From: Ditylenchus dipsaci
Lineage: Eukaryota > Nematoda > Chromadorea > Rhabditida > Anguinidae
NCBI GenBank assembly: GCA_004194705.1
Contig: SADC01000481.1
Coordinates: 100,178 to 164,177, forward strand
Direction: 5' to 3'
Length of the DNA stretch: 64,000 nucleotides
Below, one piece after another: positions 47,521 to 60,000 of the stretch. Below the pieces are notes generated by a model. That model was not told the DNA's origin. It searched no databases and was given only the letters and a program-made list of their open reading frames with translations. Numbering within the stretch: the first letter of the stretch is position 1; each line of letters opens with the position of its first letter. A program made the translations under genes and the position numbers.

Positions 47521-47943
47521 AGGCTCCCCTCATACTCCCGCGCAGCACTAGTCGCGCAACGAAATTTCATAGGGTTCTACAGGAACAAATTTTATTTTCG
47601 GTTGCAGACATCTTATACTCAAAATGACGGTTAGAATCTAGCGAACATTTTGGTGATAAAAAATTTTCAATCTGATATAAAAATGCTTTAGGAATAATCA
47701 CAAGTATGTGTAAAATTGGTGTGTTGCGCAAGAAAGTGACGCAACACGCCAGTTTGCCACATACTTGTGATTATTCCTAAAACATTTTATATCATATTCA
47801 AAATTTTTCATTATTAAAATATTAGCTAGGATCTAGCCGTCATTTGAGTATAAGATGTATGCGACCGAAAATAAAAATTGTTCTGTAGAACCTATGAAAT
47901 TTTGTTGCGCGACTAATGTTGCGCGGGAGTATGAAGGTAGCCT
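47521..47943. mobile_element. Near-perfect 423-bp palindrome (foldback MITE)
   Basis: AGGCTCCCCTCATACTCCCG at the left answers CGGGAGTATGAAGGTAGCCT at the right. The mirror continues through TCGCGCAAC, CATAGGGTTCTACAGGAAC and AGGAATAATCACAAGTATGT to a centre near 47739 (GTGTTGCGC ... GCGCAACAC-like). No coding sequence. Confidence 0.8.
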
Positions 47944-48089
47944 GAAGAAATTACTGTGGGCTGATGCTTACAATCTTGCAGAATTACTGGTAGTTTCGCC
48001 CCAAATTCGCCCCTATATGATAATACGGGCCGGAGGTTGCCTTGGTCCCGATGTTTTTCACAGTTAATTTTTAAAAACAAGCTTTTACA

Positions 48090-48265
48090 AAAATAGGCCA
48101 ACGTTTGTTAGGACAGATTCAAACATGAGTCTAAAATACGTTCAAATACGCACCAACATACGCTGGCCTAGCCTTGCCTTATAAAATCCTCGCCTTATAT
48201 TGCCTTCTAAGCCTCATAAGTAAAAAGCCTTAAAAAATAATAGGAGAGACCAAGGCAACCCTTCC
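48090..48265. repeat. Telomere-word repeat family, copy 3
   Basis: GGCCAACGTTTGTTAGGACA, AGTCTAAAATACGTTCAAAT, ACATACGCTGGCCTAGCCTT, GCCTTCTAAGCC, A-rich, AGGAGAGACCAAGGC. Same order of words as at 13040 and 18045. Confidence 0.6.
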
Positions 48266-50060
48266 CCTCCTCCCATTATCGCATAGAGCCACAGATTTTC
48301 ACATTTTTAAGTCATAATTTTATTTTAGGGTGCATGCTTTAAAAAGCACAGAACAATCGAAAATCTTAGAAAGATACAAGCTGAGGCAGAATACAATGTA
48401 TTGAGCACAAAGACTAGGGAACTTCTGGAAAAATCAACTTGCAAAATATCTTATTGAATAAATTTTGAAGTTACAAGCTTTTAACTTCTTTATTAGGAAA
48501 TGTATCATGTTATGGCTCAATCAGCATCCTCGATTGTAGTCGACGTTCGAGTTGTAGCAAGGACGTTTTATTGAAATGGTCCCCGACCTTTTGAACAACC
48601 TGATTTTTTGAGCAAAATTTTGAATATATTAAGTATTACCGTACTAGACGAACAGGCGCCATCGGACGCCTTAAACATAACTCGAAACAATAAAGAAACT
48701 ACCACCCGGTTTCTTTATCTGTGAACCCTTTTATATAAAATGAGTACCATCACCCGGTACCACCATCTGGATAACTCCATGAAGGTAACCACCAGGGTAT
48801 TACTATCTGGATATCTCTACCTGAGGCATCTTCAAAATACTATATGTAGATATCTCTAATTATAGACCCCCCCCCCCTTAAATTAGAAAAACGTGTTTGT
48901 GGCATTTTCTTTCTCTGAGACAAGTTACCCTCATTTTTAGCTCATCTCACTAGCTACAAAATGAAGGGTGATTCGCCTTAGAGAATTATTCATGAGTTGG
49001 GTCAAATGCAATGCCGAGAACACGATTTTGAACACGAGCTGCGGTCTATAATAAGGGATAATACGGTAACTTTCTAGACCAATGGTGCTTATTCGAAGAT
49101 TTCCACTTCATTGAATTCGGGCAGTAAAATTGCTCAGATAACATTCACAAAAGGAAAGTGAAAAAAAGTCTCAACAACTAACACAGTTTATAAAACTAAC
49201 TTTTTTCTTCGAAATTTTTAAATTTCAACCATTGCGACGACTTTTTGATTTTTACATGATAAAATCGACTATTAATTCCTGAAAATGACCACTTCTGCGC
49301 GAAAAATTTATTTTTCGGTTTTCGAACGAAAATAGATTAATTCGGGCAAAAAAGAGTCGCTGAAGTATGTTCTTGCAAGTCTTTGCGAAAAGTGGTTTTC
49401 TCTTCTTTTATGGGTTTTAGGCCTGAAACGGGTAGAAAAGATGTTTCAAGGTCAGGGAAACTTCTTTTTCTTCAAATTTCGACTAAGCTTTGACTCATGG
49501 ACTAGGGGGACCAAGGTGATTCAACCCGAAAAGATACGTGGATATTCTTAAAATATCAAAAAACATGATTTGAACATAGTTTTGATAATTGTGAACTAAC
49601 GCATAAAAAACTTAACAAAAGTTGAAAAATGTTTTAGCGTGAAAATCATACTAGAGGTAGTGGAACCTGCATTTTTGACATCAAATTCGTGATTAGCATA
49701 GTCGATTTGCATGAATAAAAGGTCTTGAAATTTGAAGCTTTTGACAAATTCTATCTCCGCTCAAGACAATAAATATTTGAGTCCTCGTAAATTCAAAACT
49801 TGAAGGGGCATGCTCGCCACCGATGGGTATATTTTAAATTGCGGGTACCAGGTCAATTCCAAAAAAGATTTTTTTTTAAAGTAAAACATTGTTTGAGTAC
49901 TTTTCTGGCAACATATACTGAAAAATGATTCAACATATACGTGGCTTAGTAGTTCACGTAAAATACCAAGTGCACCTGATTTGTCCGGTAAAATGGAGTA
50001 TGGTGGTGGGTCTAGAGCAGTGTTCATTGGTCCAAAAGGGTCACAATATCGGGTACAATA
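48266..50060. other. Gene-free stretch
   Basis: A foldback of the TACCGTA type with an 11-C run lies at about 48838-49070 (CTCTAATTATAGACCC against GGTCTATAATAAGGGATAAT). A GGGGGACCAAGG word lies at 49507. 49660-49740 resembles 52430-52530 (ATAGTCGATTTGCAT). I see no gene. Confidence 0.5.
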
Positions 50061-51200
50061 CAGTGCGTTTCATAATTTTACAGGCACCCTCTTTTTAGGT
50101 GTTTAGAGACATTTTTTAAAGAAAATAAAACCCGTTTCACAAACAAGATAAGCATAGTCGATAACTTAGTAATTATGCAAAATATTGGGGATGTTGGGTT
50201 ATGAAAAAAAAATATGACCGAAAATTCAAATTACCGCCGTTTCATAATTTACAGGCAGTTAGAGTAAAAGCTGTATTCATAACATGATTCTTGTTATTCT
50301 TAATTTTTTACTGACTTTTTGTAAGCCCTCTTCCTTAGCTACAATTAGGTAGGTCAAACTTATTTTTTTGATTATTCTAGGAAAAGCTATGACCATCAAC
50401 ATAAAAGCGTCGATTTCTAGTCAAAATAAAGAAAAATCTAAGGAAAATGACTGTTGGCCACATAAATAATAGTTTTTCTCAATACTTGTCGATGAAAAGA
50501 TGACATCTATTGCATCATTCGAAAGCTCTTTGATTTATCTACAAATAACATGTCGACTATTGTTTATAAAAATACAGGGCTGAGAAACAGACGGTTGAAT
50601 TTAGACAAGACAAAAAAGGCTAAAAATAAGCAAAAACAGGGGCTTTTTGTCTTGTCTAAATTCAACCGTCTGTTTCTCAGCCCTGTATTTTTATAAAACA
50701 ATAGTCGACATGTTATTTGTAGATAAATCAAAGAGCTTTCGAATGATGCAATAGATGTCATCTTTTCATCGACAAGTATTGAGAAAAACTATTATTTATG
50801 TGGCCAACAGTCATTTTCCTTAGATTTTTCTTTATTTTGACTAGAAATCGACGCTTTTATGTTGATGGTCATAGCTTTTCCTAGAATAATCAAAAAAATA
50901 GTTTGACCTACCAAATTGTAGCTAAGGAAGAGGGCTTACAAAAAGTCAGTAACAATTAAGAATACACAAGAATCATGTTATGAATACAGCTTTTTACTCT
51001 AACTGCCTGTAAAATTATGAAACGGCGGTAATTTGAATTTTCGGTCATATTTTTTTTCATAACCCACATCCCAATATTTTTGCATAATTACTAAGTTATC
51101 GACTATGCTTATCTTGTTTGTGAAAACGGGTTTTTATTTTCTTTAAAAAATGTCTCTAAACACCTAAAAGAGGGTACCTGTAAAATTATGAAAAGCACTG
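50061..51200. mobile_element. 1.14-kb near-perfect palindromic Tc1/mariner-like MITE
   Basis: Ends CAGTGCGTTTCATAATTTTA and, on the other strand, CAGTGCTTTTCATAATTTTA, flanked by TA on both sides. The arms (~560 bp each) mirror almost base for base to a centre near 50633 (ACAAGACAAAAA against CTTTTTGTCTTGT). The few mismatches are mostly single-base indels. The central words CAGGGCTGAGAAACAGACGG recur in the element at 51390. No transposase. Confidence 0.88.
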
Positions 51201-51389
51201 TAGGTACAACACACACGGATACAAATATATCTAGATATCTAGATATCTTGGGGGTGGTGCATTTGGGCATCTGTCAGTGGTTTAGCGTTGACGTAGTGTA
51301 GGAGTCGGTTGTCGGTTTGATTTCGATCGGAAGCAATTTTTGACTTTCGCTAAAGGACCATGCTAGACCAGATACGGACAAGAGATGTA

Positions 51390-52281
51390 CAGTGGCGGAA
51401 AAAGTATTGCAGCAAGCACATATTTTTGAAAATCATTGTATAGCGTTCGAACTTTGAAACATTCTACGACATTTTTCAACCAATGGGTCAAGCTCTTTTT
51501 CTTGAAGAGTTTGGTCGCATAAATACTGACTTTTCTTTGAAGTTTAAATATCAAAATTGACCAGTAACTGCACTTTTTGAAAGCTTCACAATTTCTCTAC
51601 GAAATGACATGTAGTTTTTTTCAAGGATTGCACAGGGCTGAAAAACGGACGTTTGAAATTGAAAAAAGTAAAAATGTCTCAAAATAAGGCAAAAATAGAG
51701 GTTTTTACTTATTTGAACTTCAACCGTTCGTTTCTCAGCCCTGTGCAATCCTAAAAAAAATTTACATGTCATTTCGTAGAAAAATTGATGAGCTTTCAAA
51801 AAGTGCGTTAACTGGTCAGTTTTGATACATAAACTTTTGAGAAAAGTCAGTATTTATGGAACCAAACAACCATTTTCCTTAGACTTACTTTGATTTTGTT
51901 TTTTTTTGTTGATATCCATAACTATTCTCAGAATAATCAAAAGAGAGAGCTTGACCTATCAAATTGTAGCTATGTAATAGTGCTATAAACTCATCAAAAA
52001 TAACTAGCAAAAAAATTCTGAAATTTTTAAAGCATTAACGAAAGAATACTTGACGCAATACCTTTTTCCACCCCAGGAATGAGTCGCTTCGCAAATAGCA
52101 TTGGTATGCTAACAAAAAATATTCTTTTCTGGCATATTTGTGCTCAAAATGTAGCTGAGATTGCGAGGGATCTTCTTGATTTAAAATTGTTGTAGAATAT
52201 TTTAAATGTTTCAAAGTTGGAAACGCTATACAATGATTTTTGAAAAATATGTGCTTGATGCAATACTTTTTTCCGCTACTG
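51390..52281. mobile_element. Tc1/mariner-like non-autonomous element with TA duplication
   Basis: Ends CAGTGGCGGAAAAAGTATTG and CGGAAAAAAGTATTGCAT, inverted, ~95 bp each, flanked by TA. The inner parts mirror ATTTTTGAAAATCATTGTAT and the centre has CAGGGCTGAAAAACGGACGT with its mirror (51634-51750). The inner region is clearly related to the element at 50061-51200 (shared AACCATTTTCCTTAGA-like and GGGCTGAGAAAC words). 892 bp, no coding sequence. Confidence 0.85.
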
Positions 52282-53296
52282 TACCCTCCTTAAAATACGA
52301 CATTTTTATTTTCGTTTGAATTCTATTGGTACCCACCTTCTGAAATATTCTGATCGACAACGAGCATGCTCCTTCAAATACTTATTGTCTCGAGCGGGAT
52401 TCAGAATTTGTCAGTAAGTTTTAAATAAAAAAAGCGGTTTTATATGCAAATCGACTATGATGAACACGAATCTGGCATTAGAAATGTAAGTTTCATCGTC
52501 ACTAATATGATTTTCACGCTAAAATCATTTTCAAATTTCACCTTTCAGTCTTTAACTGAACGCTGCAGAAAACTTTTTTGATTTTTTTTTGGCATTTTCT
52601 GTGCAGTTTTTTTCTGATCTGTCGAATGATGCATACTGTTTGCCACAGAAAAGGATGTAACACATGTAGTTTTTTCATATTTAATCATCAACAAGGTTCT
52701 TGAAAAAATGACTCACTTACTTCTTTCAGCAAAAATGGTATATTTGAATATCGCATATGCCTCAACGATATATTGATGATATGAAGCCCGAAACTACGCT
52801 ATCTGTTAGCGTTAGTACGCTAATGATAGACACAAAAATTCGAATTGAATATTGCAGCGAAAGTAAATGATGGCTCCAAAAACAAGTTTCATAAATTTGG
52901 GTTCAAATGGTCAAATATGGCATTTTACGGTTGCAAAAAAGCTAGAAAGAATCATCGAGAAATTCTGAGCCTGTCGCAGAAATCACCTCGCACGACCAAG
53001 TGAATGTTGATAATGCAACAATAATTACCTGACAAGCTAATACTTTCATGTAAGAAATTCATGCTCTTGAACCGGTGGATTTTCGAAAATAGAGCTTTTA
53101 TGAAAAATTTTCATCGGTGGAAATTGATGTTTTATGTTGTTTGGTAAGGCTTTGGAGCGTTCACTAAGTTTTCGGTAAAAGTTGAAGAAGATACAAAACG
53201 CCTTATCATAACGCCAAGGAATTAAAATTCGAAATTCATTCTTAATTATTGTGCGGTCAGGTGTATTTTCGTGTGATGTTTTCTCTTGGTGTCTAG
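52282..53296. other. Gene-free stretch between transposons
   Basis: No gene seen. 52384-52490 is related to 22733-22850. TCGTCACTAATATGATTTTC at 52497 begins unique AT-rich sequence. Confidence 0.45.
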
Positions 53297-53900
53297 CAGT
53301 GTTGTGCTGAGCTCACTCCGAGTGAGAATCTCACTGAGAATTCTCAGTGAGAATCTCACTCACAGCCTGTGAGGACAAATGCCATTCTCACTCACTCTCA
53401 CTCACACAAAATATCATTCTCACTCAATTCTAAGTGAGAATTTTTGAGAATTTCCGTTGCATAGACGGCATCAATTTATATCATTCTTGAATCATTTCAG
53501 TCTTTATTATTTCAAATCATGCAACGAAATCAAGTTAGGTTGTAAAAAAAAATTGTTTACAAAGATAAGGTAGATAATTGAAATAATGAAGAGCATAAAT
53601 TAAACGTCGAGTATGTTAAGTAAATAAAAAAAATTTGCATAGCTGTAAAATAGGTATTGAATAAAATGGGTGGAATACCGTATTCCTTTAATAGAAGCCC
53701 GGGGATTCTATTTTTGAGTCCCCGAAAATCGGAAAATTTGGAATTCGATCTCGAGATTTTCGGGTGTTCAACCAAAATATAAAAAGTGAAATCAGAAGGA
53801 CTGTTAGAGTTAAGACAACAGCTTTGAAAAATATCGCTTCTGCCCTGAGATACAGACCCTCAAAGTTGAGGGCGGGGCTTGTATGAGGGGGACTTATATT

Positions 53901-55324
53901 AAAGGACCATGAAACTTGATAAGCACAGCAATTTGCGGAATTCGAATTCGCGCGGGACACCCTAATTTTGTCCATAATGTTTTTGAATTAATTTTTTGTG
54001 TGCATTGAAAATTTGAATACCATTTATGAGTGAATTTTAACGCAGACTCATATAAGTTGTTATGGTGGTGTCCAGTAAAAACGCCTACGCAAAAACGCCT
54101 ACATAAAAACGCCTACGCAAAAAGGCCTACAGTAAAAAGGCCTATAAAATTATCTATATTTTTTAAGTCCTGAAACGAATAGAATTCCAATATTCTGAGG
54201 TTGGTTCATAGAAATCATTTGAAAACAAGGATAGTTAGACAAAAAATATAGCATTATTGGTTAAAAAAATACGGAGCTAATTAGCCGCGGATTAACTGAC
54301 CACTGCCCGAGTAGCAGAAATCGGTGAAAGCTGGTCGCGGGTTTGATTCCCAGCCATGTCACAGCACGTCTAACATAGTTTTTAATACTAATGTATTACT
54401 GTTATTTGAGAAAAAATAATGTCTGCTGTCACTTGGATTTAAACATGTAACCTCACAATTTGGAAATGCTAATTTACCACTGGGGAGATTACTGGACGGT
54501 GTATTAACCGTGAGGAATTTACCACCTCCATTGAAACATCGCGGTGGTACCTTAATTACGATATTGGGATTAAACACGTAGATACCGCCATCGACTTGGA
54601 CCCAGCCCAAACCACCAGGATAGGGTCCGAACTATCTGAACCAACGAAAGACTAGAAAACACTGTGACGTTCCAACCAGATCGGAATAAATTTCTTTTGA
54701 ATGAAAAAAAATCCTCTCATTTACCACAGGAGCGACGGCCGCCCGAGTTGACGTGTCCGGGGACGAATACACTAATAAAATCGGGAAAACCGCAGTTTCG
54801 AGTTAGGAAATTAGACATTTTGAAATTGGCGCCCAAATGAGGTGCCCAAATGAGTTTTGCTCAAATGAATGCCAACGCTGAAACGAATATGGAAATTTCA
54901 ATAGAAGCGTGAACTTAAATAGAATATATACAAAAGGTTCTAATTTTTTAAAATCGAAACATGGCTAAGGCCTTTTCAGGCCTTTTTGTCACACAGACAT
55001 CCAATTTTAATGCGTTTCAGGACATTTGTAGATCAAATTAGGTTTAGAAACAGTTGTAGGCGTTTTTGCTGTAGGCCTTTTTACTGTAGGCGTTTTTGCG
55101 TAGGCGTTTTTACGGTACTCCGTTATGGTGCAGTGTAAGTAGGATAAGTCGTCCGATCTGGCATAGTCGAGCAACGTTGGGCTCGACTAGTAGATGGTTC
55201 TGTATTTTGGAAAAATTTACATGCAAACAAAAAACAATTCGAAACATTATGGACAAAATTAGGGTGGTCCCGCGCGAATTCAAAATATCCAAATTGCTGT
55301 GCTTATCAAGTTTCATGGTCCTTT
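53901..55324. mobile_element. MITE carrying a 5S rRNA-derived segment, copy 2 (interrupted)
   Basis: Terminal inverted repeats AAAGGACCATGAAACTTGAT and ATCAAGTTTCATGGTCCTTT, with mirrored GCGCGGGACACCCTAATTTT / AAAATTAGGGTGGTCCCGCG. The 5S-like part begins GTTATGGTG at 55122 and has the core CGTCCGATCTGGCA and GAGCAACGTTGGGCTCGACT at 55150-55192, almost exact to the 5S genes at 634 and 1996. Interrupted by 54068-55121. Confidence 0.88.
54068..55121. mobile_element. Foldback element of GTAAAAACGCCTACGC units, 9-bp target duplication
   Basis: Flanked by GTTATGGTG at 54059-54067 and 55122-55130. Ends GTGTCCAGTAAAAACGCC and, on the other strand, GGAGTACCGTAAAAACGCC. Arms are tandem runs of AAAAACGCCTACGC and AAAAAGGCCTACAG units. 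The ~900-bp interior shows no transposase. 9-bp duplications and long inverted repeats suggest the Mutator-like superfamily. A tRNA-B-box-like GGTTTGATTCC at 54339 lies inside. Confidence 0.8.
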
Positions 55325-55545
55325 AAAGGAAATACGGCAGGTGATATTATTTAGACCTGAGAGATCGCCAACTCAACTTGCTGTTTTGCATTCTCCTTCT
55401 CTTTCTTTTCAAGCGAATTTCAGTGATTTTAGCGCTGATTTCTTAAAAAATGTCAGGTTCGCTAAACTGACATGTCAGTGTCACTGTCAGTGTGAATTAT
55501 GAAAACACTGGTTATAAGAGAACATTTCAGGAGTGTAAATATATT

Positions 55546-55662
55546 GCTGAGCTGACATTAGAAATAAGCACGACGGCGACGAGCAGCCCAATCGAACGAA
55601 CTTTCTCTCAATGCGGGTTAGCAAGGCAAGACATAGAAGTCGAACTCAATGAACTCTTTTGA
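55546..55662 (+). pseudogene. hAT transposase C-terminal dimerisation-domain remnant
   Basis: A 38-codon frame reads LEISTTATSSPIERTFSQCG and ARQDIEVEL before a stop. It matches the hATC signature (small residues, then S..ER.FS) near the C-terminus of hAT transposases. It sits inside the element whose ends and 8-bp duplication are hAT-like, which supports the call. No upstream transposase exons remain readable. Confidence 0.75.
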
Positions 55663-55984
55663 ATACACAATCATTGTTTAGATCAATTCCCGAAATTTTG
55701 CTTAATGAAAAATTGCAAATTGAAAATTTTCAATTCTCACTGAGATCTCAGTGAGATTCTCACTCTCAGTGAGGACAAATTTCAAATTCTCACTCTCACT
55801 CACAGCCTGTGAGGACATAATTCAAAATTCTCACTCTCACTCACAGCCTGTGAGGACAAATGCCATTCTCACTCAGTCTCACTCACAGGCCAAAAAATCG
55901 TCCTCAGCACAAACACTGGTGTCTAGTAACTAGACTCTAGTTTTTTCTTTGCGTAATTTTATATTTATTTTTTTAGTTGCTTTT

Positions 55985-56673
55985 ATGAAAGAGTTTAATT
56001 GGTCGAATAATGATGTGGTCGAGCTGCTGCAGCAATTGAAGAACAAGAAAGTGAAGTGTAATGACGGGGCTGCTCACTTTATGGAACAGTACAACAAGAA
56101 GTGCACTCAAAAGACGATTCACAATCATTTGCCAAAGGAAGCTGCCGTCAAAATCTACTTCAGCCAATGTGATTTCGTGTAAAACATTCCATCATTTTTA
56201 GACTTTTTAAATTGCTGGTGATTCAAGGCCACTGCAAACTTAGTTTGGTAACCAAATGATTGCGTTGAAAGAAAGCACCAAATATCGGCTCTACAAGAAG
56301 ATGAAGGATCGCTTTTTTGCATGTATCGATTGTACTAAGTAATTACTTTTAGTTTTTTGCAATCGTCCGCATAATCTAATATAGCGTTTTCAGTTTGGAA
56401 TTCCGTCCAGTTCTTGTGCCTATGATCAAAGAAACCGATCATCAATTTTCACTCAATGGGGGAATCCATGTCTCAGAATGTCGCCTTCGCCCGATAAACG
56501 AGTTTATTGCTAGAGATATTGATCGTGTGATGAGAGAAGAAGTTGAAGAAAACCCTGTGATAAAACCTCAGCAAGCACATGCAAAAGAACAGCAGCACGC
56601 GCTGAAAATTGCAATTCAGACTGGACAGACTGGTAAAGAGCCATCATCAATTGCTATTAGATTTCCATCTTAG
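55985..56673 (+). CDS. Small intact orphan gene, three exons, 188 aa, putative C2HC zinc-binding motif
   Basis: Exons 55985-56176, 56244-56338 and 56394-56673 join in frame with GT-AG introns of 67 and 55 bp and no frame break, unlike its neighbours. An acceptor (TTTTTTTAG) at 55974-55976 just before the start could be an SL trans-splice site. The N-terminal part is helical (NNDVVELLQQLKNKKVKC, YNKKCTQKTIHNHLP), like a helix-turn-helix. The middle has YRLYKKMKDRFFACIDC and later HVSECRLRPINEF, giving a C-x2-C ... H-x3-C pattern reminiscent of FLYWCH-like or transposon-derived zinc domains. The C-terminus is charged and Q-rich. Exact family unknown. It begins 67 bp right of the hAT element, so a domesticated transposon origin is possible. 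Confidence 0.55.
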
Positions 56674-57089
56674 CATACACTGCGGAATGCGTACTGCCGG
56701 CGAAGAAAAATGGCTGCAACCAACGTGAGGGATCCTTTTCTGCCACCGGGAATCTACAACAACACAGACTGTCAGGGGGCGGGTCGTAAATCAATCAGTT
56801 GCTGGAATCTTATTGGTTAACTACTAAATGACCTAAAATTGAGATCTGGTGAGTTGGCATGTAACCTTAACAGGTCTTGTTACAGGATATTGTGTGTACT
56901 TGGAATTTTTGTGAGATGATTCTGATCAGCATGTGCAAGTTTTTTTCACTCAAAAAATAATTTTCCGAAAAAAAAAATAATCAGAGAGCACTGATACAAC
57001 AATCGCAAAATATTGAAATAATATACTTGTTTTGATATATTTTTTTGTGTTCTTAGTTGATTTTTACTTGGCATGTTTTGAAATAAAAT
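56674..57089. other. Short gap between the plus-strand orphan and the minus-strand flavoenzyme gene
   Basis: The two genes converge here. A possible polyadenylation-type AATAAA (minus strand) is not clear. I see no other feature. Confidence 0.5.
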
Positions 57090-60000
57090 TTAGATTCTCT
57101 TTAGATGCATCGCTGCTTGTGTGACTGTGAAAAATAAATTTCTCGACTCATTGTTCAGCTTTATATATCCTTGATCAGTTATTGCTGCTTCGTAGGGCTC
57201 TCCATTAACCACTATTTGAAAATCCAATTTTCCTAGAGATACAGGTATATCACATTTAATCAAAAATTCATGTTTTTGCTCATTGTTTTCTACTTCGGCC
57301 ATTTATTTACCTCTGCACACATCGCTTTAACAGCTATCTTATCCATTTCTTGAGGGGATTGAGTTTTCACATACTTTCTCGCCCAGAAAAGCGCTTCTTT
57401 TTTGATTTTCTCAAAATCATGATTTATTTTGTCGATTAAGTCCTGTTTGTTTTTTATCAAGCCATCATTATACTCTTTCAACAGTCTCACTGCTCCTTGG
57501 ACATTGATTCTACCAGTAGTGGTGCCATTGCCGGCGAAAAAATGTGAAGTAACAGCAGAATCACCCACAGCCAGCACAATAGCTGATTGACCCAGTACGT
57601 TGTATTCCACTGCAGGTTTTTCTAGCGCAAGTTGAATCAAGTCGAAAGTGGATGTGTTCACAGGATATGGGTCAAAATTAAGCCTATTCTTGTTTTTTTC
57701 CTGCTCTACATTTATTTTGATTCTATCAGATCCTTTTCTACTAGCGCTTACTATGAGATTTGCAATGGCGCCAAAAATTTTTCTTAATATATTTGTTTTG
57801 AACTCATCATACTGGTTTATTTTGATAAAATCACTTTTATCTATTGTTTTTTCTCCAGCTCAACATCTTCCAAAATCTAGCTAAAATGGGATCTGTAACA
57901 AGCCCAATACTCACAGACAGCTTAGTTTCCGGAGCTTTCACATCCAAAAAAGTTTGTAAGCGGCTTGTGAAATTGGCATACCTTTTTTTGATTTTATCTG
58001 GCAAAAATGTGTTTTTTCCAATAAATTCTTCGAAATTTTGCTTCTGCAAATATTTTCTGAAATTACTGTAATCTATTGCTTTGTAAATGTTAAAAAATCC
58101 TTGGTTAGAAATTTGTCCTCTTTAGTAAGTGCTGCAACTGCATAGTTTTTGGCAACTGTGCGTTCTTTTAGGAATGCCTATGTAAGTGTCGCGGATGTTG
58201 TCTTTGGCACCTGCAGCACACACTAGTATATCGAAATCAGCTGAAATTGTTTCAGACTTGGCCGTCCTTAGAACAGCATAATATTTAGGATCATTTTTTG
58301 TTGGAAATTGAATACTTCTTACAGCCACACCGTAAAGCAATTTTAACGAACTATCATCTCGACCATTTTGTCCATTCACATATTCTGCTAAGGAAGTTAA
58401 TCTCGTTTTCAAAGCTGATTCAAATTCTTTTAGATTGATTTGTTTATTTTCAACATCCTTGTAATGTCCCGTCAACTCAACCTTAGAAATCAATCTGTCA
58501 TACCCTGTGCCCAGTAAAAGTTTCAGCAGAAATAAATAGTTGGAACCAACTGCTATGATCTGATTGCGAATGTACTGCTCTCGGTCATTGACTAGAGTTA
58601 CCTGTATGGATGAATCTTATTTCTCCAGTTCGAAGATCTTATCTTATGCAAAATGGACCAAATATTTCAGCCGATTTGAAAGTTCTAGAGCGCTGAATCT
58701 GCGGCTTTGTTCAACACCACAAGAATCATTTTATTAAACCTGAGTGCTGAGATCTGCTTATTTTAAAAAACATGACATTTGTGTAGTAGTCAAAGTTTTG
58801 GTGGATTATATGTCATTCTGAAAAAATTCAGCACTATGTTGTAGTTCTGATTGAGAGCTACAAAACTCAATTCACAGAATCTTTTTTCAAAGTTAAAGTG
58901 TTGGGATATTGCTCTTGAAAATAAATATCAGTTAAAAGTTGAACCCAAAAAACAAATTTCGCTTTAAATTCTGCATTTTAAGGAACATGAAACTTGATAA
59001 GCACGGCTATTCGGAAATTTTAAATTCGCGCGGGACTACCCTAATTTTGTCAATAATGTTTTCGAATTGCTTTTATTTTTGCGTGTGAAATTTTTTCAAA
59101 TATCTAGAACCGTTTACTAGTCGAGCCAAACGTTGCTCGACATTGTTAGGTCGGACAAAATATTCTACTTTCACTGCACCGTAACTACTTATATGAATCC
59201 ATCTTAAAAATTTACTCATAAATGGAATTAAAATTTTCAATGTACCCAAAAAAAAATTGAAACACATTATGGACGAAATCAGGGTGGTCCGTCTGTGCTT
59301 TTCAACTTTCATGGTCCTTTAAAAAATGTCATGTTTGCTTTAAATAGGGATATCTTAACACTAAAGTGAAATGAAAAGTTTCTTTTGTCGTCAAACAAAA
59401 CCCGCAGATTCAAGGCTATCAAAAAAGTCATAACATTTTTTTCAAAGTTTCGAGAAAAAAAATTCTAGGCTTTGAATACTTGGTCCACCCGTAAATCTTC
59501 AGCTTTTCGATTTCAAAGGACCATAATTTTTGGGCACAGCGGTTGTCCCCGCCAATTCAATTTTTTTCCTAATCATTCAACTTGTGTACGAATTTTTCAA
59601 CTTGGTTTCTGACAAAAGGGCCTACAATTTAATTTTAGGTGTAGTTTTGTTAGAAACCAACTTCAAAAGTGCGTACAAAAGTACAATGATCAGAAAAAAA
59701 TTTTAATTGGCGGGGGGCCACCACTGCGCGCAAACACCATGGTCCTCTTTTCCCTCGCTAAATATTTAAAATTCAATTTTCTTCCTAATTCTGAATTTTT
59801 GGAAAGCATGCATGCCATCATGTAGCTCTGGACCTTGGCTTTCAAATAAGCTATAACAATTATTTTCATAATTTTAAAATTTAGGAGACTCAAGTACTAG
59901 AAGCAAGTAAGTTTTTGGTTTAGGTACTCTCATTCAAATACGTGAATCTATTTATTTTTCATATTTTTGAATAAATAAATTTCGAAATCATTATCTTTAG

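Larger units (their letters stand above)
53297..55918. mobile_element. Degenerate hAT transposon with 8-bp target duplication and nested insertions
   Basis: Ends CAGTGTTGTGCTGAG and CTCAGCACAAACACTG, flanked by GTGTCTAG at 53289-53296 and 55919-55926. Subterminal regions are built of TCTCACTCACAGCCTGTGAG and GAGAATCTCACT repeats at both ends. The right part keeps a hAT dimerisation-domain remnant (55546-55662). Nested inside is a 5S-MITE (53901-55324), itself holding a 9-bp-duplication element (54068-55121). Without these the hAT is about 1.2 kb, so most of its transposase is lost. Confidence 0.85.

Noticed and set aside
47855..48101. Open frames on both strands
   Set aside because: They run across the right arm of the 47521-47943 palindrome and a telomere-word repeat.
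54300..54360. tRNA gene
   Set aside because: Only the B-box-like word is present; no cloverleaf or acceptor stem can be drawn.
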